64,000 nucleotides of DNA, from positions 1 through 64,000 of the forward strand of contig NZ_JBHLUH010000105.1 of NCBI RefSeq assembly GCF_042433955.1, given 5' to 3'. The notes beneath the pieces were generated by a model. That model was given only the letters and a program-made list of their open reading frames with translations. It made no database searches and had not been told where the DNA came from. Both the position numbers and the translations under genes were made by a program. The stretch comes from Phytohabitans kaempferiae. Its GTDB lineage: Bacteria; Actinomycetota; Actinomycetes; Mycobacteriales; Micromonosporaceae. Shown piece by piece: positions 41,847 to 50,910 of this stretch. Each line of letters opens with the position of its first letter. Position 1 is the first letter of the stretch.

Positions 41847-43502
41847 ATGAGGTACGCGAGCAGAATGAGACGACGCACAGCCGTCACGGCCGTGTTGATG
41901 CCGGTCCTGATCGGACTCGCCGCCTGCGGCTCGGAGTCCACATCGGCCGGTTCGAGGGGCGAGCCGCAGTCGGGCGGTACGCTGACGATCGCCCTGCCGA
42001 ACTATCCGGAAGAGGGCCTCAACCCGCACCTCGGCGGCGCCATCGGCCCGACACAAGTGCTGCGGAACTCCTTCGACAGCCTGGTGGCAGCCGACTACGA
42101 CGAGAGCTTCCATCCCTGGCTCGCCGAGAGCTGGACGATCTCCGAGGACGGCCTGGTCTACGAGTTCAAACTCCGCAACGACGTCACCTTCCACGACGGC
42201 GAGAAGTTCGACGCCGCGGCGGTCAAGGCCAACTTCGACCTCGTCATCGACGGCCAGTACGCACCCGCGGTGAAGAACTCGACTTTCCGTACGTTGAAGT
42301 CCGCCGAGGTCGTCGACGACTACACGGTGCGCCTTACCCAGTCCGAGCCCGCAGCCGACTTCCTACACACACTCTCCTCCCTGCAGGGGGCGATCGTGTC
42401 CCCGAAGTCGCTGAAGAGCGGCATCCGCGACTCCGGCGGCGTCGGTCTCGCCGGCACCGGGCCGTTCATCCTCACCAGGGTGGTACCCGGCCAGGAGCTC
42501 GACTTCGAGAAGTACAAGGACTACAAGTGGCCTCCCGGAACCGCCCACCACCAGGGCGCCGCCTACCTGGACAAGCTGGTCGTCAAGTACGCCCCCGAAC
42601 CTTCGGTCCGGGCCGGCCTGCTCTCCTCCGGTGAGGTCGACGCCATCGCCGCGGTGGCTCCCAACGACGTCCCGCTGTTCAAGGACGCCGAGGGCTTCCA
42701 ATACGAGTACAAGGGCTCCAACGTGGCACCGACATCGCTGTACTTCAACACCACCAGCGGCCCCACGAAGGACGTCCGCGTGCGCAAGGCGCTGCAGAAC
42801 GGCGCCGACGTTGACGCGCTCGTCAAGGCCGTCCTCAAGGACAACGCCGAGCGCGCCTGGGGCATCGTGCAGCCGCAGAGCAAGTTCTACGACAAGAAGG
42901 TCGAAAGCGCCTACGGCAATGATGTCGACCTCGCGAACAAGCTGCTCGACGAGGCCGGCTGGACCGGGAAGAACGGTGAGGGGATCCGCACCAGCACGGC
43001 CGGAGAGCCCTTGGTCGTCCGGCTCATCGCCACCGAGCCGGTGCCGACGCTGAAAACCATCCTGGAGGGCTACCAGGCCCAGCTCCGGCAGAACATCGGT
43101 GTCAACGTCGACCTGCAGTTCCGTGACGAGGGCACTGTCGACAAGGTACGCGAGACCAACGCCTACGAACTGTTCCCGCGCAGCGTCGGCGGCGTCTACC
43201 CCGGCGTGGTCCTCGACAAGGTCTACTCCAGCACCGGTGCCATCAACGGTCCCAAGCTCACCGACCCGCAGGTGGACGGCTGGCTGGACGCCGCGCGCTA
43301 CGCCACGGACGAGAAGGTCGTGAAGGAGAACTTCGACAAGGTCGCCCAGTACGCCCTGATCGACCAGGTCACCACGCTGCCGCTGTACACCGACCGTTCC
43401 TCGGTGGCCGCGAAGTCCACAGTGCACGACATCACCTACTTCATCGACCCGCCGCGGGGCCTGCTCAACGGGTGGGCCTACAACACCTGGATCGAGCAGT
43501 AG
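41847..43502 (+). CDS. ABC importer substrate-binding lipoprotein, family 5 (C)
   Basis: This 551-residue protein has a lipoprotein leader with Cys27 in IGLAACGS. The family-5 core includes GGTLTIALPNYPEEGLNPHL, ESWTISEDGLVYEFKLRNDV, FHDGEKFDAAAVKANFDLVI and VRVRKALQNGADVDALVKAV. In this operon it follows the ATPase rather than heading the transporter. A long hairpin directly after the stop probably stabilises this part of the message. The ligand is unknown; the neighbouring enzymes suggest a sulfur-containing compound. Confidence 0.88.
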   Translation: MRYASRMRRRTAVTAVLMPVLIGLAACGSESTSAGSRGEPQSGGTLTIALPNYPEEGLNPHLGGAIGPTQVLRNSFDSLVAADYDESFHPWLAESWTISEDGLVYEFKLRNDVTFHDGEKFDAAAVKANFDLVIDGQYAPAVKNSTFRTLKSAEVVDDYTVRLTQSEPAADFLHTLSSLQGAIVSPKSLKSGIRDSGGVGLAGTGPFILTRVVPGQELDFEKYKDYKWPPGTAHHQGAAYLDKLVVKYAPEPSVRAGLLSSGEVDAIAAVAPNDVPLFKDAEGFQYEYKGSNVAPTSLYFNTTSGPTKDVRVRKALQNGADVDALVKAVLKDNAERAWGIVQPQSKFYDKKVESAYGNDVDLANKLLDEAGWTGKNGEGIRTSTAGEPLVVRLIATEPVPTLKTILEGYQAQLRQNIGVNVDLQFRDEGTVDKVRETNAYELFPRSVGGVYPGVVLDKVYSSTGAINGPKLTDPQVDGWLDAARYATDEKVVKENFDKVAQYALIDQVTTLPLYTDRSSVAAKSTVHDITYFIDPPRGLLNGWAYNTWIEQ

Positions 43503-43510
43503 CGAGTCAA

Positions 43511-43547
43511 CGGGATCCGGGCGCAAGGTTCCGGCGCCCGGATCCCG
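43511..43547 (+). terminator. Intercistronic 14-bp hairpin
   Basis: CGGGATCCGGGCGC (43511-43524) and its exact complement (43534-43547) enclose a nine-base loop, eight bases after the binding-protein stop and before the next flavin enzyme. There is no T-run. It could be a partial terminator or a 3' stabiliser that raises binding-protein levels over the downstream enzymes. Confidence 0.75.
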
Positions 43548-43580
43548 CAGATCATCGCCCACCCAGGAGAGAGAAGTCCC

Positions 43581-44549
43581 GTGCCCGACATCGGCATCAT
43601 GTTCCGGCTCAACGACACCAGCGCCGACCCAGCGAGCCAGTACGAGGCCGGCCTACGGCTGATCGAGCACGCCGAAGCGATCGGACTCGACAGCGCCTGG
43701 ATCACCTCCCATCACTTCCGGTCCGACAAGGGCACCATCTCCTCGCCGCTGCTGTTCCTCACCGCCGCCGGACAACGCACCTCCCGCATCAGGCTGGGCG
43801 CGGCGGTCGTCTTACTGACCCTCGAGGAACCGGTCAGGGTCGCCGAAGACGCCGTCGTCGCCAACCTGCTTAGCGGCGACCGGCTCGAACTCGGGCTCGG
43901 ATCCGGCCTCGAGCCGTGGCCGTTCCCCGGCTTCGGGATCGACTGGGAGGCTAGACACGAGGTGTTCGACGCCAAGCTCGCCCGGCTGCGGGCCGCGTTC
44001 GCCGGTGCCGACCTGGGCGGCGGCCGACAGCTCTACCCGCCACCGGGGCCGCTGCGCCGCCGTGTCTGGCGAATCGCCACGAATCCCGCCGCCGCCACCG
44101 ACATCGCCCGCCATGGCGAGAACCTGCTGCTCGGCAGCTCCAAGAAGCTCACCGCCGCCCAGAACAAGGCCAACCGGGCCGCCGCGATCGACGCCTTCCG
44201 CGAGCACGCCCGGCCCTGCCAGCGCATTCTCGCCTCGCGCTCGATCTTCGTCCGCCCGGACGCGGCCGTGGCCCGGCGGGAGTTCGTCGCCGCCACGCCG
44301 GCCGGCACACCGCAGGAGTACAAGACGGCGGCGCTCGTCGGACATCCCGCCGAGGTCCGTGCCCGCCTAGAAGAGGACACCGAGATCCCGCTCGTCGACG
44401 ACTTCCTCATCCAGACCATCCCCGCCCACCTCACCCGCGGGCAGTGGCAGGGCTCGCTGGCGCTCGCCGCCCACGAGATCTTTCCTCCCGGTTCGCCGCT
44501 GCGCGCAACCGCCCGCGGCATACCTCAACTCCACGGGACACCAGCATGA
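43581..44549 (+). CDS. Luciferase-like (LLM) flavin oxidoreductase, short type
   Basis: This 322-residue protein starts at GTG 43581 behind AGGAGAGAGA. It shows the luciferase-family barrel (AEAIGLDSAWITSHHFRSDK, RIRLGAAVVLLTLEEPVRVA, LSGDRLELGLGSGLEPWPF). It is shorter than the two DszA-type enzymes and belongs to a different branch. It probably uses reduced FMN from a reductase elsewhere. Its stop overlaps the next enzyme by four bases, so the two are made together and may catalyse successive oxidations. Confidence 0.82.
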   Translation: MPDIGIMFRLNDTSADPASQYEAGLRLIEHAEAIGLDSAWITSHHFRSDKGTISSPLLFLTAAGQRTSRIRLGAAVVLLTLEEPVRVAEDAVVANLLSGDRLELGLGSGLEPWPFPGFGIDWEARHEVFDAKLARLRAAFAGADLGGGRQLYPPPGPLRRRVWRIATNPAAATDIARHGENLLLGSSKKLTAAQNKANRAAAIDAFREHARPCQRILASRSIFVRPDAAVARREFVAATPAGTPQEYKTAALVGHPAEVRARLEEDTEIPLVDDFLIQTIPAHLTRGQWQGSLALAAHEIFPPGSPLRATARGIPQLHGTPA

Positions 44550-45886
44550 GCAACGACGCTGGCCTCATCCTCAACCTCAACCTGCTCCCGGGAGGCACCG
44601 GGAAGGGGTCGTGGCGCGTCTCCGAGCGCGACCCGGACTGGTTCATCAGCCACCACCACTACCTCGAACTTGCCGAACTCGCCGAGCGCGGCAAGTTCCA
44701 GGCACTCTTCCTCGCCGACACCCCGGTGTGGACCGAACCGTACTGGCACCACCCATGGCGTGCGCTGGCTCCGTTCATCGCGCTGACGACGATCGCCGCG
44801 CACACCAGCCACCTCGGGCTGATCGGAACCGCTTCGACGTCGTACAACGACCCCTACAACCTGGCCCGGCATGTCTCCTCGCTCGACCTGGTCAGCGACG
44901 GCCGCGCGGCCTGGAACTTCGTTGTCACGGCCGGGGACCAGACGGCCCGCAACTTCTCCCAACCGGCCGCCTACTCCAAGCCGGAGCGGTACGCCCGAGC
45001 CGCCGAGTTCGTTGAGGCAGTGGTCCGGCTGTGGGAGGCGTGGGAGCCTGACGCCATCCTCGGAGACAAGGCCACGGGGCAGTATGTCCGGCCCGGCGGC
45101 GTGCAACCGGCCGCGTTCGCCGGCGAGTGGCTGCAGGTCGCCGGCGAGCCGCTGGTCCCGCCGTCACCTCAGGGACGGCCGCTGCTGGTACAGGCCGGCG
45201 CTTCCGAGGCGGGGATCGCCCTAGCGGCGCGGTACGCCGACGCGGTCTACACCCACCAAACCGAGATCGAGGGCGGGATCGCCTACCGCAAGCTACTGCG
45301 GCAGCGGGCGGCCGACACCGGGCGTGACCCCGACACGATCAAACTGCTGCCCGGTTTCTACGTCGTGGTCGGCGACACCGAGGAGGCGGCGCGCGCCAAG
45401 CACAGGGCACAGGACGAGGCCACACCCGATGCCGTCAAGGTCGGGTTCTTCACCCGCCAGCTCGGGCTGCCCCCAGGCGCATTGAAGATCGACGAGCCGA
45501 TCCCGTTCGACCTCATCAACGCCAACGAGCTCAGCCGCAGCGCCGCCAGCAGCCTGGACGGGCTGCTCGACAAGGCGGCCAGCGACAGGCTGACCGTGCG
45601 GGAGGTGCTCGCCCTGCGGAAGAACGGCTCACAGCACGTCTCGGTCATCGGCACGGCCGAGCAGATCGCCGACACCATCACGGCCTGGTACCGTGCGGGC
45701 GCCGCCGACGGCTTCAACCTCCACATCGGCAGCTCGCCCGACGGACTGCGCGACATCGTCGACCACGTCGTTCCGTTGCTGCAGACGCGCGGGGTCTTCC
45801 ACGTCGATTACGAGCACTCGACGCTGCGGGGCAACTACGGCCTGCCCGAACACCGGCTTTCACGCCGCTCACCCGCACCGGTGTAG
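44546..45886 (+). CDS. NtaA/SnaA/DszA-family flavin-dependent monooxygenase (2)
   Basis: This 446-residue relative of the enzyme at 36814 has LILNLNLLPGGTGKGSWRVS, LAERGKFQALFLADTPVWTE, GTASTSYNDPYNLARHVSSL and SDGRAAWNFVVTAGDQTARN. It lacks the roughly 20 C-terminal residues of the first copy. Two diverged copies in one operon suggest two related substrates or successive C-S cleavages. It is the last enzyme gene before the MocR regulator. Confidence 0.87.
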   Translation: MSNDAGLILNLNLLPGGTGKGSWRVSERDPDWFISHHHYLELAELAERGKFQALFLADTPVWTEPYWHHPWRALAPFIALTTIAAHTSHLGLIGTASTSYNDPYNLARHVSSLDLVSDGRAAWNFVVTAGDQTARNFSQPAAYSKPERYARAAEFVEAVVRLWEAWEPDAILGDKATGQYVRPGGVQPAAFAGEWLQVAGEPLVPPSPQGRPLLVQAGASEAGIALAARYADAVYTHQTEIEGGIAYRKLLRQRAADTGRDPDTIKLLPGFYVVVGDTEEAARAKHRAQDEATPDAVKVGFFTRQLGLPPGALKIDEPIPFDLINANELSRSAASSLDGLLDKAASDRLTVREVLALRKNGSQHVSVIGTAEQIADTITAWYRAGAADGFNLHIGSSPDGLRDIVDHVVPLLQTRGVFHVDYEHSTLRGNYGLPEHRLSRRSPAPV

Positions 45887-45897
45887 CGAGCGTCAGA

Positions 45898-45926
45898 TGG
45901 CACAGAACGCGGGCTGACTTGGCACA
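45898..45926 (+). promoter_or_regulatory. Direct repeat upstream of MocR gene
   Basis: TGGCACA occurs at 45898-45904 and again at 45920-45926, 22 bases apart, or about two helical turns. MocR/GabR regulators bind direct repeats, so this may be the autoregulatory site. A further TGGCACA at 36772-36778 lies upstream of the first flavin monooxygenase. Confidence 0.4.
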
Positions 45927-45986
45927 ATGGGAGGTGGCCCGACCCGAGACTCACGGCAAGGTCGCCGCGACAGCTAAGGAAAAGGC

Positions 45987-47342
45987 GTGACAGTAAGTCC
46001 ACCAACCGCTGAGTGGCTCGCCTCCAGGGTGACCGGCCGTCGGGCGCGCGAGATCGCCGACGACCTGGAGATCCTGATCGACTCCGGTGAGCTGCCGTCG
46101 CACACCCAAATGCCGACACTGCGCGCGTTCGCCGAAGCCATCGGCGTCAGCGTCGGAACCGTGATGTCGGCGTGGAACATCCTGCGCAATGACGGCCGCA
46201 TCCAGACGCGGCGGCGCGGCGGCACGATCGTTACCGACCGCCGCAGCCGCAGATCGGCGCCGTTCCCGGGCTGGTCACAGATCGACCTCTCCCTGGCGAC
46301 CCCGGACTACGGACTCCAACCCGACCTTAGCCAGGCGTTACTGATGAGCCTGGCCTGTGAGCGACTGAACCGGACCGGGCGCGAGTACATCACCCCCGAA
46401 CTGCGGGAGCGGGTCGAGGCGATCTGGCCCTTCGAGCCGCAGGCGTGGAACACCGCCGGCGGTGGCAGTGAGGCGCTAATGCTCGCCACCGAAGCCGCCG
46501 CACCCGCCGGTTCGGTAGTGGCCGTGGAGGAACCGGTCACCCCCGGCTACCTGGACACCCTGATCGACCTCGGGCTGCGCGTCGTCGGCGTAGCCGCCGA
46601 CGACCAGGGACCGACACCGCAATCGCTGCACGCCGCACTCGCCCGCAAGCCGGCCACCCTGGTACTGCAGCCATCAGCCGGGTTCGCCTTGGAGGGCGCC
46701 CTCACCACGCCACGCGCGGCCGAACTCGCCAACATCATCGGCCGCGAGGCACCCGACATCTGGGTCCTGGAGGACGACGCCACCGGAGCGCTCACCGGCC
46801 TCGAAGCGCCATCGCTCGGCACGCAGCTCCCGGACCGCGTACTTCGCATACGCAGCTACTGCAAGGCGTACGGCATCGACGTCAGAACATCGGTGCTGGG
46901 CGGCGCGCGCGAACTCGTGGAGCGGACCATCCAGCTGCGCAGCCACGGCATCGGCTCCAATAGCCGCATCCTCCAGAACGCCCTCGCCTACCTCATCGAC
47001 GACCCGCCGACCGAGAAGCTGCTCAAGATCGCCCGCACCATCTACGCCAACCGGCGCGACGCCCTTGTCACGGCCCTGCAGAAACAAGGGCTGACACCCG
47101 AGGCACCAGCACCCGGCTCGCTGGTGATCTGGCTCGAGGTCCAGAACGAGACAGCGACGCTCGTCGCCCTGGCACACCGTGGCATCACTGTCGGGGCGGG
47201 AGGTAGGGCCTTCGTGAGCGCCCGGCATGGGCTGCTGCGGATCTCACCACTGCAGCTTCCCGACGACCCGGCACTCATCGAGAAACTCGCTGCCGAGATC
47301 AGGCGCTCCCTCGACGGGCCGCCACGCGAGTACTTCGACTAA
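45987..47342 (+). CDS. MocR-type regulator (GntR headpiece plus aminotransferase-like domain)
   Basis: The 451 residues join a winged helix (EIADDLEILIDSGELPSHTQ, then GVSVGTVMSAWNILRNDGRI) to a class I aminotransferase-like domain. The likely PLP lysine lies in RIRSYCKAYGIDVRTSVLGG and the cofactor aspartate in VLEDDATGAL. The usual GTFSK lysine context is altered, but the lysine is kept. MocR proteins sense amino compounds through PLP. It starts 100 bases after the last flavin enzyme and likely controls the island. Cysteine- or taurine-like signals are possible but only a guess. Confidence 0.85.
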   Translation: MTVSPPTAEWLASRVTGRRAREIADDLEILIDSGELPSHTQMPTLRAFAEAIGVSVGTVMSAWNILRNDGRIQTRRRGGTIVTDRRSRRSAPFPGWSQIDLSLATPDYGLQPDLSQALLMSLACERLNRTGREYITPELRERVEAIWPFEPQAWNTAGGGSEALMLATEAAAPAGSVVAVEEPVTPGYLDTLIDLGLRVVGVAADDQGPTPQSLHAALARKPATLVLQPSAGFALEGALTTPRAAELANIIGREAPDIWVLEDDATGALTGLEAPSLGTQLPDRVLRIRSYCKAYGIDVRTSVLGGARELVERTIQLRSHGIGSNSRILQNALAYLIDDPPTEKLLKIARTIYANRRDALVTALQKQGLTPEAPAPGSLVIWLEVQNETATLVALAHRGITVGAGGRAFVSARHGLLRISPLQLPDDPALIEKLAAEIRRSLDGPPREYFD

Positions 47343-47789
47343 CAGCCGCATCCGCACTCGGAGAGTTTGCTCTGCACCTCGATCACCTTGCTGACGCGGA
47401 CGCGTTGCGGCCGATTACACCCCGTGATGGGGGAGGAGCAGCGCGAGAGATAGCCGCGCCGCCTACGAGGTGGAGCGGGAGTTGCTGCTTCGTATGGCGG
47501 ATCCCGCCGTGCTGGCGGCTGCGCTGGACCAGCACGGGGACAGGGCGCGACGCCGGTACGGTGTCCGAGTCGGCCGCGAGGTTCGGTCTGATGCGCCGCC
47601 TCATCGAGGCGGCCACACGGCACCCGCGCTGGGGACTACGTCTCGGTCTTCGGCCAAGTGGCGATACGACCCGAGAGCAGCACGGTCGTCGGCGACTTTG
47701 ACGTCGAGGTGCGCGCGTCCTCGACAACGTCCGCGCGTTCTGTCGTGCTGCGAGGGGAGACCTTGGCGGCAGGCCCCAGATGGTTCAAC
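47343..47789. other. Gap after MocR gene, nothing recognised
   Basis: About 450 bases with overlapping open frames on both strands but no recognisable family. One plus-strand frame (from about 47470) begins with a plausible helical stretch, RELLLRMADPAVLAAALDQH, before degrading into arginine-rich sequence. It may be a gene relic. Confidence 0.35.
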
Positions 47790-47981
47790 CGTAGCCAGAT
47801 CCCAGCCGAGGGTGGCCGGCAACCGGCCGATATCCCAGGCGCGGGTCTTCCAGTCCACCGGGTTGAGGCTGCTGGCGGCGGTGCGCACCAGCACCTCGCC
47901 CGCGGCGGGTTGTGGATCGGGCGCCATGGCGACGGTGAGCACCTCGGGACCGCCGTGGCGATCGATACGGACAGCACGCAT
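47790..47981 (-). pseudogene. Zinc-type alcohol dehydrogenase/quinone oxidoreductase, N-terminal remnant
   Basis: The ATG at 47981 has a good AGGAGAG upstream. About 63 residues match the start of quinone-oxidoreductase-like MDR proteins (MRAVRIDRHGGPEVLTVAMA, VLVRTAASSLNPVDWKTR, LPATLGWDLA). The next expected Rossmann region is absent, and the frame runs on into unrelated residues. Full members have about 310 residues. It is 40 bases downstream of the MFS gene and was probably co-transcribed with it. Confidence 0.65.
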
Positions 47982-48021
47982 GAGCTCTCCTGTTCGTTGA
48001 ATCCGACGACGTGAAGCCGGG

Positions 48022-49215
48022 TCAGGACACCGGAGCCGGTTTTGGTGCCGCCTGCGCGGCCGGTTCTGCCGTCGAGGAGCCGCGGGGAACGGCGAGGTAG
48101 GACAGTGCCAGTCCGAGCAGGCTGAACAGCGCGCCCGCCAGCCCGGTCCAGCGCAGGCCGCCGGCGGCGACGATCGCGCCGCCGAGCGCTGAGCCCGCAG
48201 CGGCTCCCAGGTTGAACGCACCGACGTTGACCGATACCGCCAGCGTCGGCGCCGCGCCGGCGTGCTTGAGGATCAGGCCCTGTAGCGGGGCGATCGTCGC
48301 GGTCGCCAACAACCCGAGCAGCAGCACCGCGACGATCGCGGACGGCTTCCACACAGCAGCCACCGGGAACACGACGAGCACCCCGACCAGGCCACCGAAC
48401 ACGCCACGCACCGTCGCACTCAGCGACCAGTCGGTGAGCCGTCCCGCGGCCAGGTTTCCTGCGAAACTGCCCGCCCCGTATGCCAGCAGCAGCAGTGACA
48501 CCACCGGCGCGGTGAACCCGGTGACCTGCGTCAGCAACGGCGCGATATAGGTGAAAACCACCATGACACCGGCGAACCCGACCGCTGTCGTGGCGATCGT
48601 CACCAGCACCGGCCGCCGCGTCACCACCCGCAACTCCTCCCGGATGCTGGTGCGTTGAGCGGCCTGCCGTGGCAGCACCGCAGCCAACAGCGCGGCGCCC
48701 GCCAATGCCAGCACCGTCAACACCACAAACGGCGCCCGCCACCCGGCACGCTCACCGAGCAACGCGCCCAACGGCACGCCGAGCAGGGTGGCGACGGTGA
48801 AGCCCGACGCCACGGTCGCGGCCGCACGACCCACCCGCTCGGCCGGCACCACCTGCGTCGCCGTCACCAGCGCCAACGCCAGGAACGCGGCGTGGCTCAG
48901 CGACGACACCACCCGCCCGGCCAGCAGTACCGCAAACACCGGCGCCCAGGCGCTCAGCGCGCTACCGGCGGCGAACAGCAGCATCAACCCCAGTGCCACG
49001 CCCTTGCGCGGCAATCGTGCGGTCGCGATCGTCACCAGCGGACCGCCGATCACCACACCAAGCGCGTAGGCGGTCACGGCCTGCCCGGCCGTCCCGACCG
49101 ACACCCCGAGATCCCCACCCACCTGAGGCAATAGTCCGGCAATCAGATACTCGCAAGTCCCGACCACGAACACGCTGGCGCACAACGCCGCCAGAATCAC
49201 GTAACTCTTCCTCAC
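48022..49215 (-). CDS. MFS transporter, AraJ/Cmx-type drug-efflux-like carrier
   Basis: This 397-residue carrier with 12 helices begins VRKSYVILAALCASVFVVGT and contains GVVIGGPLVTIATARLPRKG, the loop motif between helices 2 and 3, and the DHA1-type AAATVASGFTVATLLGVPLG. The GTG at 49215 was chosen because the TAGCGT -10 element (49223-49228) would put the transcript start almost on it, giving a leaderless message. It is divergent from a MerR regulator that shares its operator. Efflux of a toxic compound is likely. Confidence 0.85.
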   Translation of the reverse strand: MRKSYVILAALCASVFVVGTCEYLIAGLLPQVGGDLGVSVGTAGQAVTAYALGVVIGGPLVTIATARLPRKGVALGLMLLFAAGSALSAWAPVFAVLLAGRVVSSLSHAAFLALALVTATQVVPAERVGRAAATVASGFTVATLLGVPLGALLGERAGWRAPFVVLTVLALAGAALLAAVLPRQAAQRTSIREELRVVTRRPVLVTIATTAVGFAGVMVVFTYIAPLLTQVTGFTAPVVSLLLLAYGAGSFAGNLAAGRLTDWSLSATVRGVFGGLVGVLVVFPVAAVWKPSAIVAVLLLGLLATATIAPLQGLILKHAGAAPTLAVSVNVGAFNLGAAAGSALGGAIVAAGGLRWTGLAGALFSLLGLALSYLAVPRGSSTAEPAAQAAPKPAPVS

Positions 49216-49229
49216 GAACCGGACGCTAG

Positions 49230-49251
49230 ACTCTGACACGAATGTCAGAGT
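49230..49251. promoter_or_regulatory. MerR operator in a stretched promoter
   Basis: ACTCTGACA (49230-49238) and TGTCAGAGT (49243-49251) form a perfect 9-bp inverted repeat with a four-base centre. Read towards the MFS gene it sits between TTGACT and TAGCGT, which are 20 bases apart. An overlong spacer filled by a palindrome is the hallmark of MerR-activated promoters. Confidence 0.85.
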
Positions 49252-49274
49252 CAAACGTGAGTGAGTGGGGTCAC

Positions 49275-49667
49275 ATGCGCATCGGGGAACTGTCGCGCCG
49301 CACCGGCGTCCACGAACGGCTACTGCGCTATTACGAACAACAAGGACTACTCCAGCCCGCCCGCCGCCCCAGCGGCTACCGCGAATACTCCGACAGCGAT
49401 ATCGAAACCGTTCGACGCATCCGAAGCCTGCTCGCCGCAGGCCTGAGCACCAACACCATCGCCACCGTGCTGCCCTGCCTCCGCGACGACAACCAACGCC
49501 TGGTACCGATCTGCTCCGACCTCGTCACCGAACTCTGCCAGGAACGCGACCGAATCACCGCCGCCATCACCGAACTGCAGGCATCGCACGCCATGCTCGA
49601 CACCGTGATCAACGCCGCACCCGACGACGTCGCCGCCCGCGCCAACCTCGCCGCCCTCAACAGCTGA
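49275..49667 (+). CDS. MerR-family transcriptional regulator
   Basis: This 130-residue protein has a MerR winged helix from its start (MRIGELSRRTGVHERLLRYY, EQQGLLQPARRPSGYREYSD) and a coiled-coil dimerisation helix (LVTELCQERDRITAAITELQ). There is no cysteine pattern for metal binding, so it probably senses an organic compound or oxidant. The ATG at 49275 is preferred over ATG 49242, which lies within the operator. It should activate the divergent MFS gene by untwisting its promoter. Confidence 0.88.
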   Translation: MRIGELSRRTGVHERLLRYYEQQGLLQPARRPSGYREYSDSDIETVRRIRSLLAAGLSTNTIATVLPCLRDDNQRLVPICSDLVTELCQERDRITAAITELQASHAMLDTVINAAPDDVAARANLAALNS

Positions 49668-49963
49668 AGCCAGGACTGATCCCGTCATCTGCGGGAAACC
49701 TGCTGTCCGCCACCGTGTGACGTCCCGTGTCCGCGACCGGGGAGATCCTGGAGTCCGCTAACACCTGGTGACGCCTTTCATGGCCTCAACAACGACCGGG
49801 TCGAGTCCGGGTCTCTGCTTCTCCCACATCGACTTGTCGCCGAGCGGGGCTGGCTTGACTACCGACACCCACGGCGTGACTGCCTCTTCGGAGGCGGAGC
49901 CGCCAGCGCCGACCACACCAGGTCCGGCGTGGCGGTCGTTCTGACCACCGGGCCGCCGATCCG
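49668..49963. other. Gap between MerR and RibD-like genes
   Basis: These 296 bases show no supported gene, hairpin or promoter that I can name. Confidence 0.35.
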
Positions 49964-50554
49964 CTATCGACGGATGCGGTAACGCATGTGGGTGACCCGG
50001 TCTGCTTGGACGATCTGCGGGTCGTCCAGGAGCGCTGGTGGACCGTCGTATGCGCCGAAGAACCGTACGCCCTTGCCGAACACGACTGGGACCAGGTTGA
50101 CCTGGAGTTCGTCCACGAGGCCGGCGGCCAGGGCTTGGCCTAGCAGGTTGCCGCCGGTCAGTGAGACGTCCTTGTCGCCGGCGGCGGCCTTTGCCTGTGT
50201 GATCGCGCTTGCCAGGCCGTCGGTGACGAAGGTGAACGGCGCCTCGGGGAACGGCCAGCTCGTCGGTGGTTTATGGGTGACCACGAAGACGGCTTCGCCG
50301 GCGGCGGGGCGGCCGTTCCAGCCGTTGGTGATGTCGAACAGGCGACGGCCGATCACCGCGGTTCCGATCCGTGACCAGGTTTCCTGCAGGTAGGCGGCGC
50401 TGGTGGCTGAGACGTGGAAGACGCGCTCGGGGTCACCGCCGTTGAAGGGGACGTCTCCGTTGTTGTACCAGTCGAAGAGCGGACCGACCTGGTCGGATTC
50501 GTCGGCGATGAAGCCGTCCAGCGAGACCGTCGCGCTCGCGATTACCTTGCCCAT
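49964..50554 (-). CDS. RibD C-terminal/dihydrofolate-reductase-like protein
   Basis: This 196-residue protein begins MGKVIASATVSLDGFIADES and has the NADPH-binding fold marks WSRIGTAVIGRRLFDITNGW, DVSLTGGNLLGQALAAGLVD and ELQVNLVPVVFGKGVRFF of the RibD_C group. Most stand-alone members are small reductases of unknown substrate. The ATG at 50554 follows GGAGG. A longer frame upstream, to 50848, has no similarity. It is an isolated gene between relics. Confidence 0.85.
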   Translation of the reverse strand: MGKVIASATVSLDGFIADESDQVGPLFDWYNNGDVPFNGGDPERVFHVSATSAAYLQETWSRIGTAVIGRRLFDITNGWNGRPAAGEAVFVVTHKPPTSWPFPEAPFTFVTDGLASAITQAKAAAGDKDVSLTGGNLLGQALAAGLVDELQVNLVPVVFGKGVRFFGAYDGPPALLDDPQIVQADRVTHMRYRIRR

Positions 50555-50751
50555 GGTCTGTGCCTCCATTCCATCACCTGGATCTATCCAGGACGTCGGA
50601 GCCGTAACACCAGACCGGACATCGACACGAGCCTGCGCCTGGACAGTGAGTAGCATCGCAGGCCGGAACCCGAGACCGGCAGACCTCCCACACCCGACCG
50701 ACACGCCATCGATGCTCATCAACCGAGACGCCGACGCGGGCCACGACCCAA

Positions 50752-50910
50752 CATCAAATCGGTGGATCCAGGCTTGGGGCGCGACAAAGCTGGCCAGCGA
50801 GTGGGTCGGCGCCGACGCGGCCCGCGCGGGCAGCCTCAGCTGCGTCATGCTGCGCTACTTCAACGTCGCCGGGGCCTGGGCCGGTGCCGCCGACAGGCCC
50901 GCCCATGCCC
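50752..50910 (+). pseudogene. UDP-glucose 4-epimerase (GalE)-like fragment
   Basis: One frame reads WGATKLASEWVGADAARAGS and VMLRYFNVAGAWAGA. This is the Tyr-Lys active-site helix and the RYFNVAGA strand of GalE-type epimerases, with the usual YGATK tyrosine replaced by Trp. Only about 50 residues are left, without a start or the Rossmann region. It is a relic. Confidence 0.6.
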
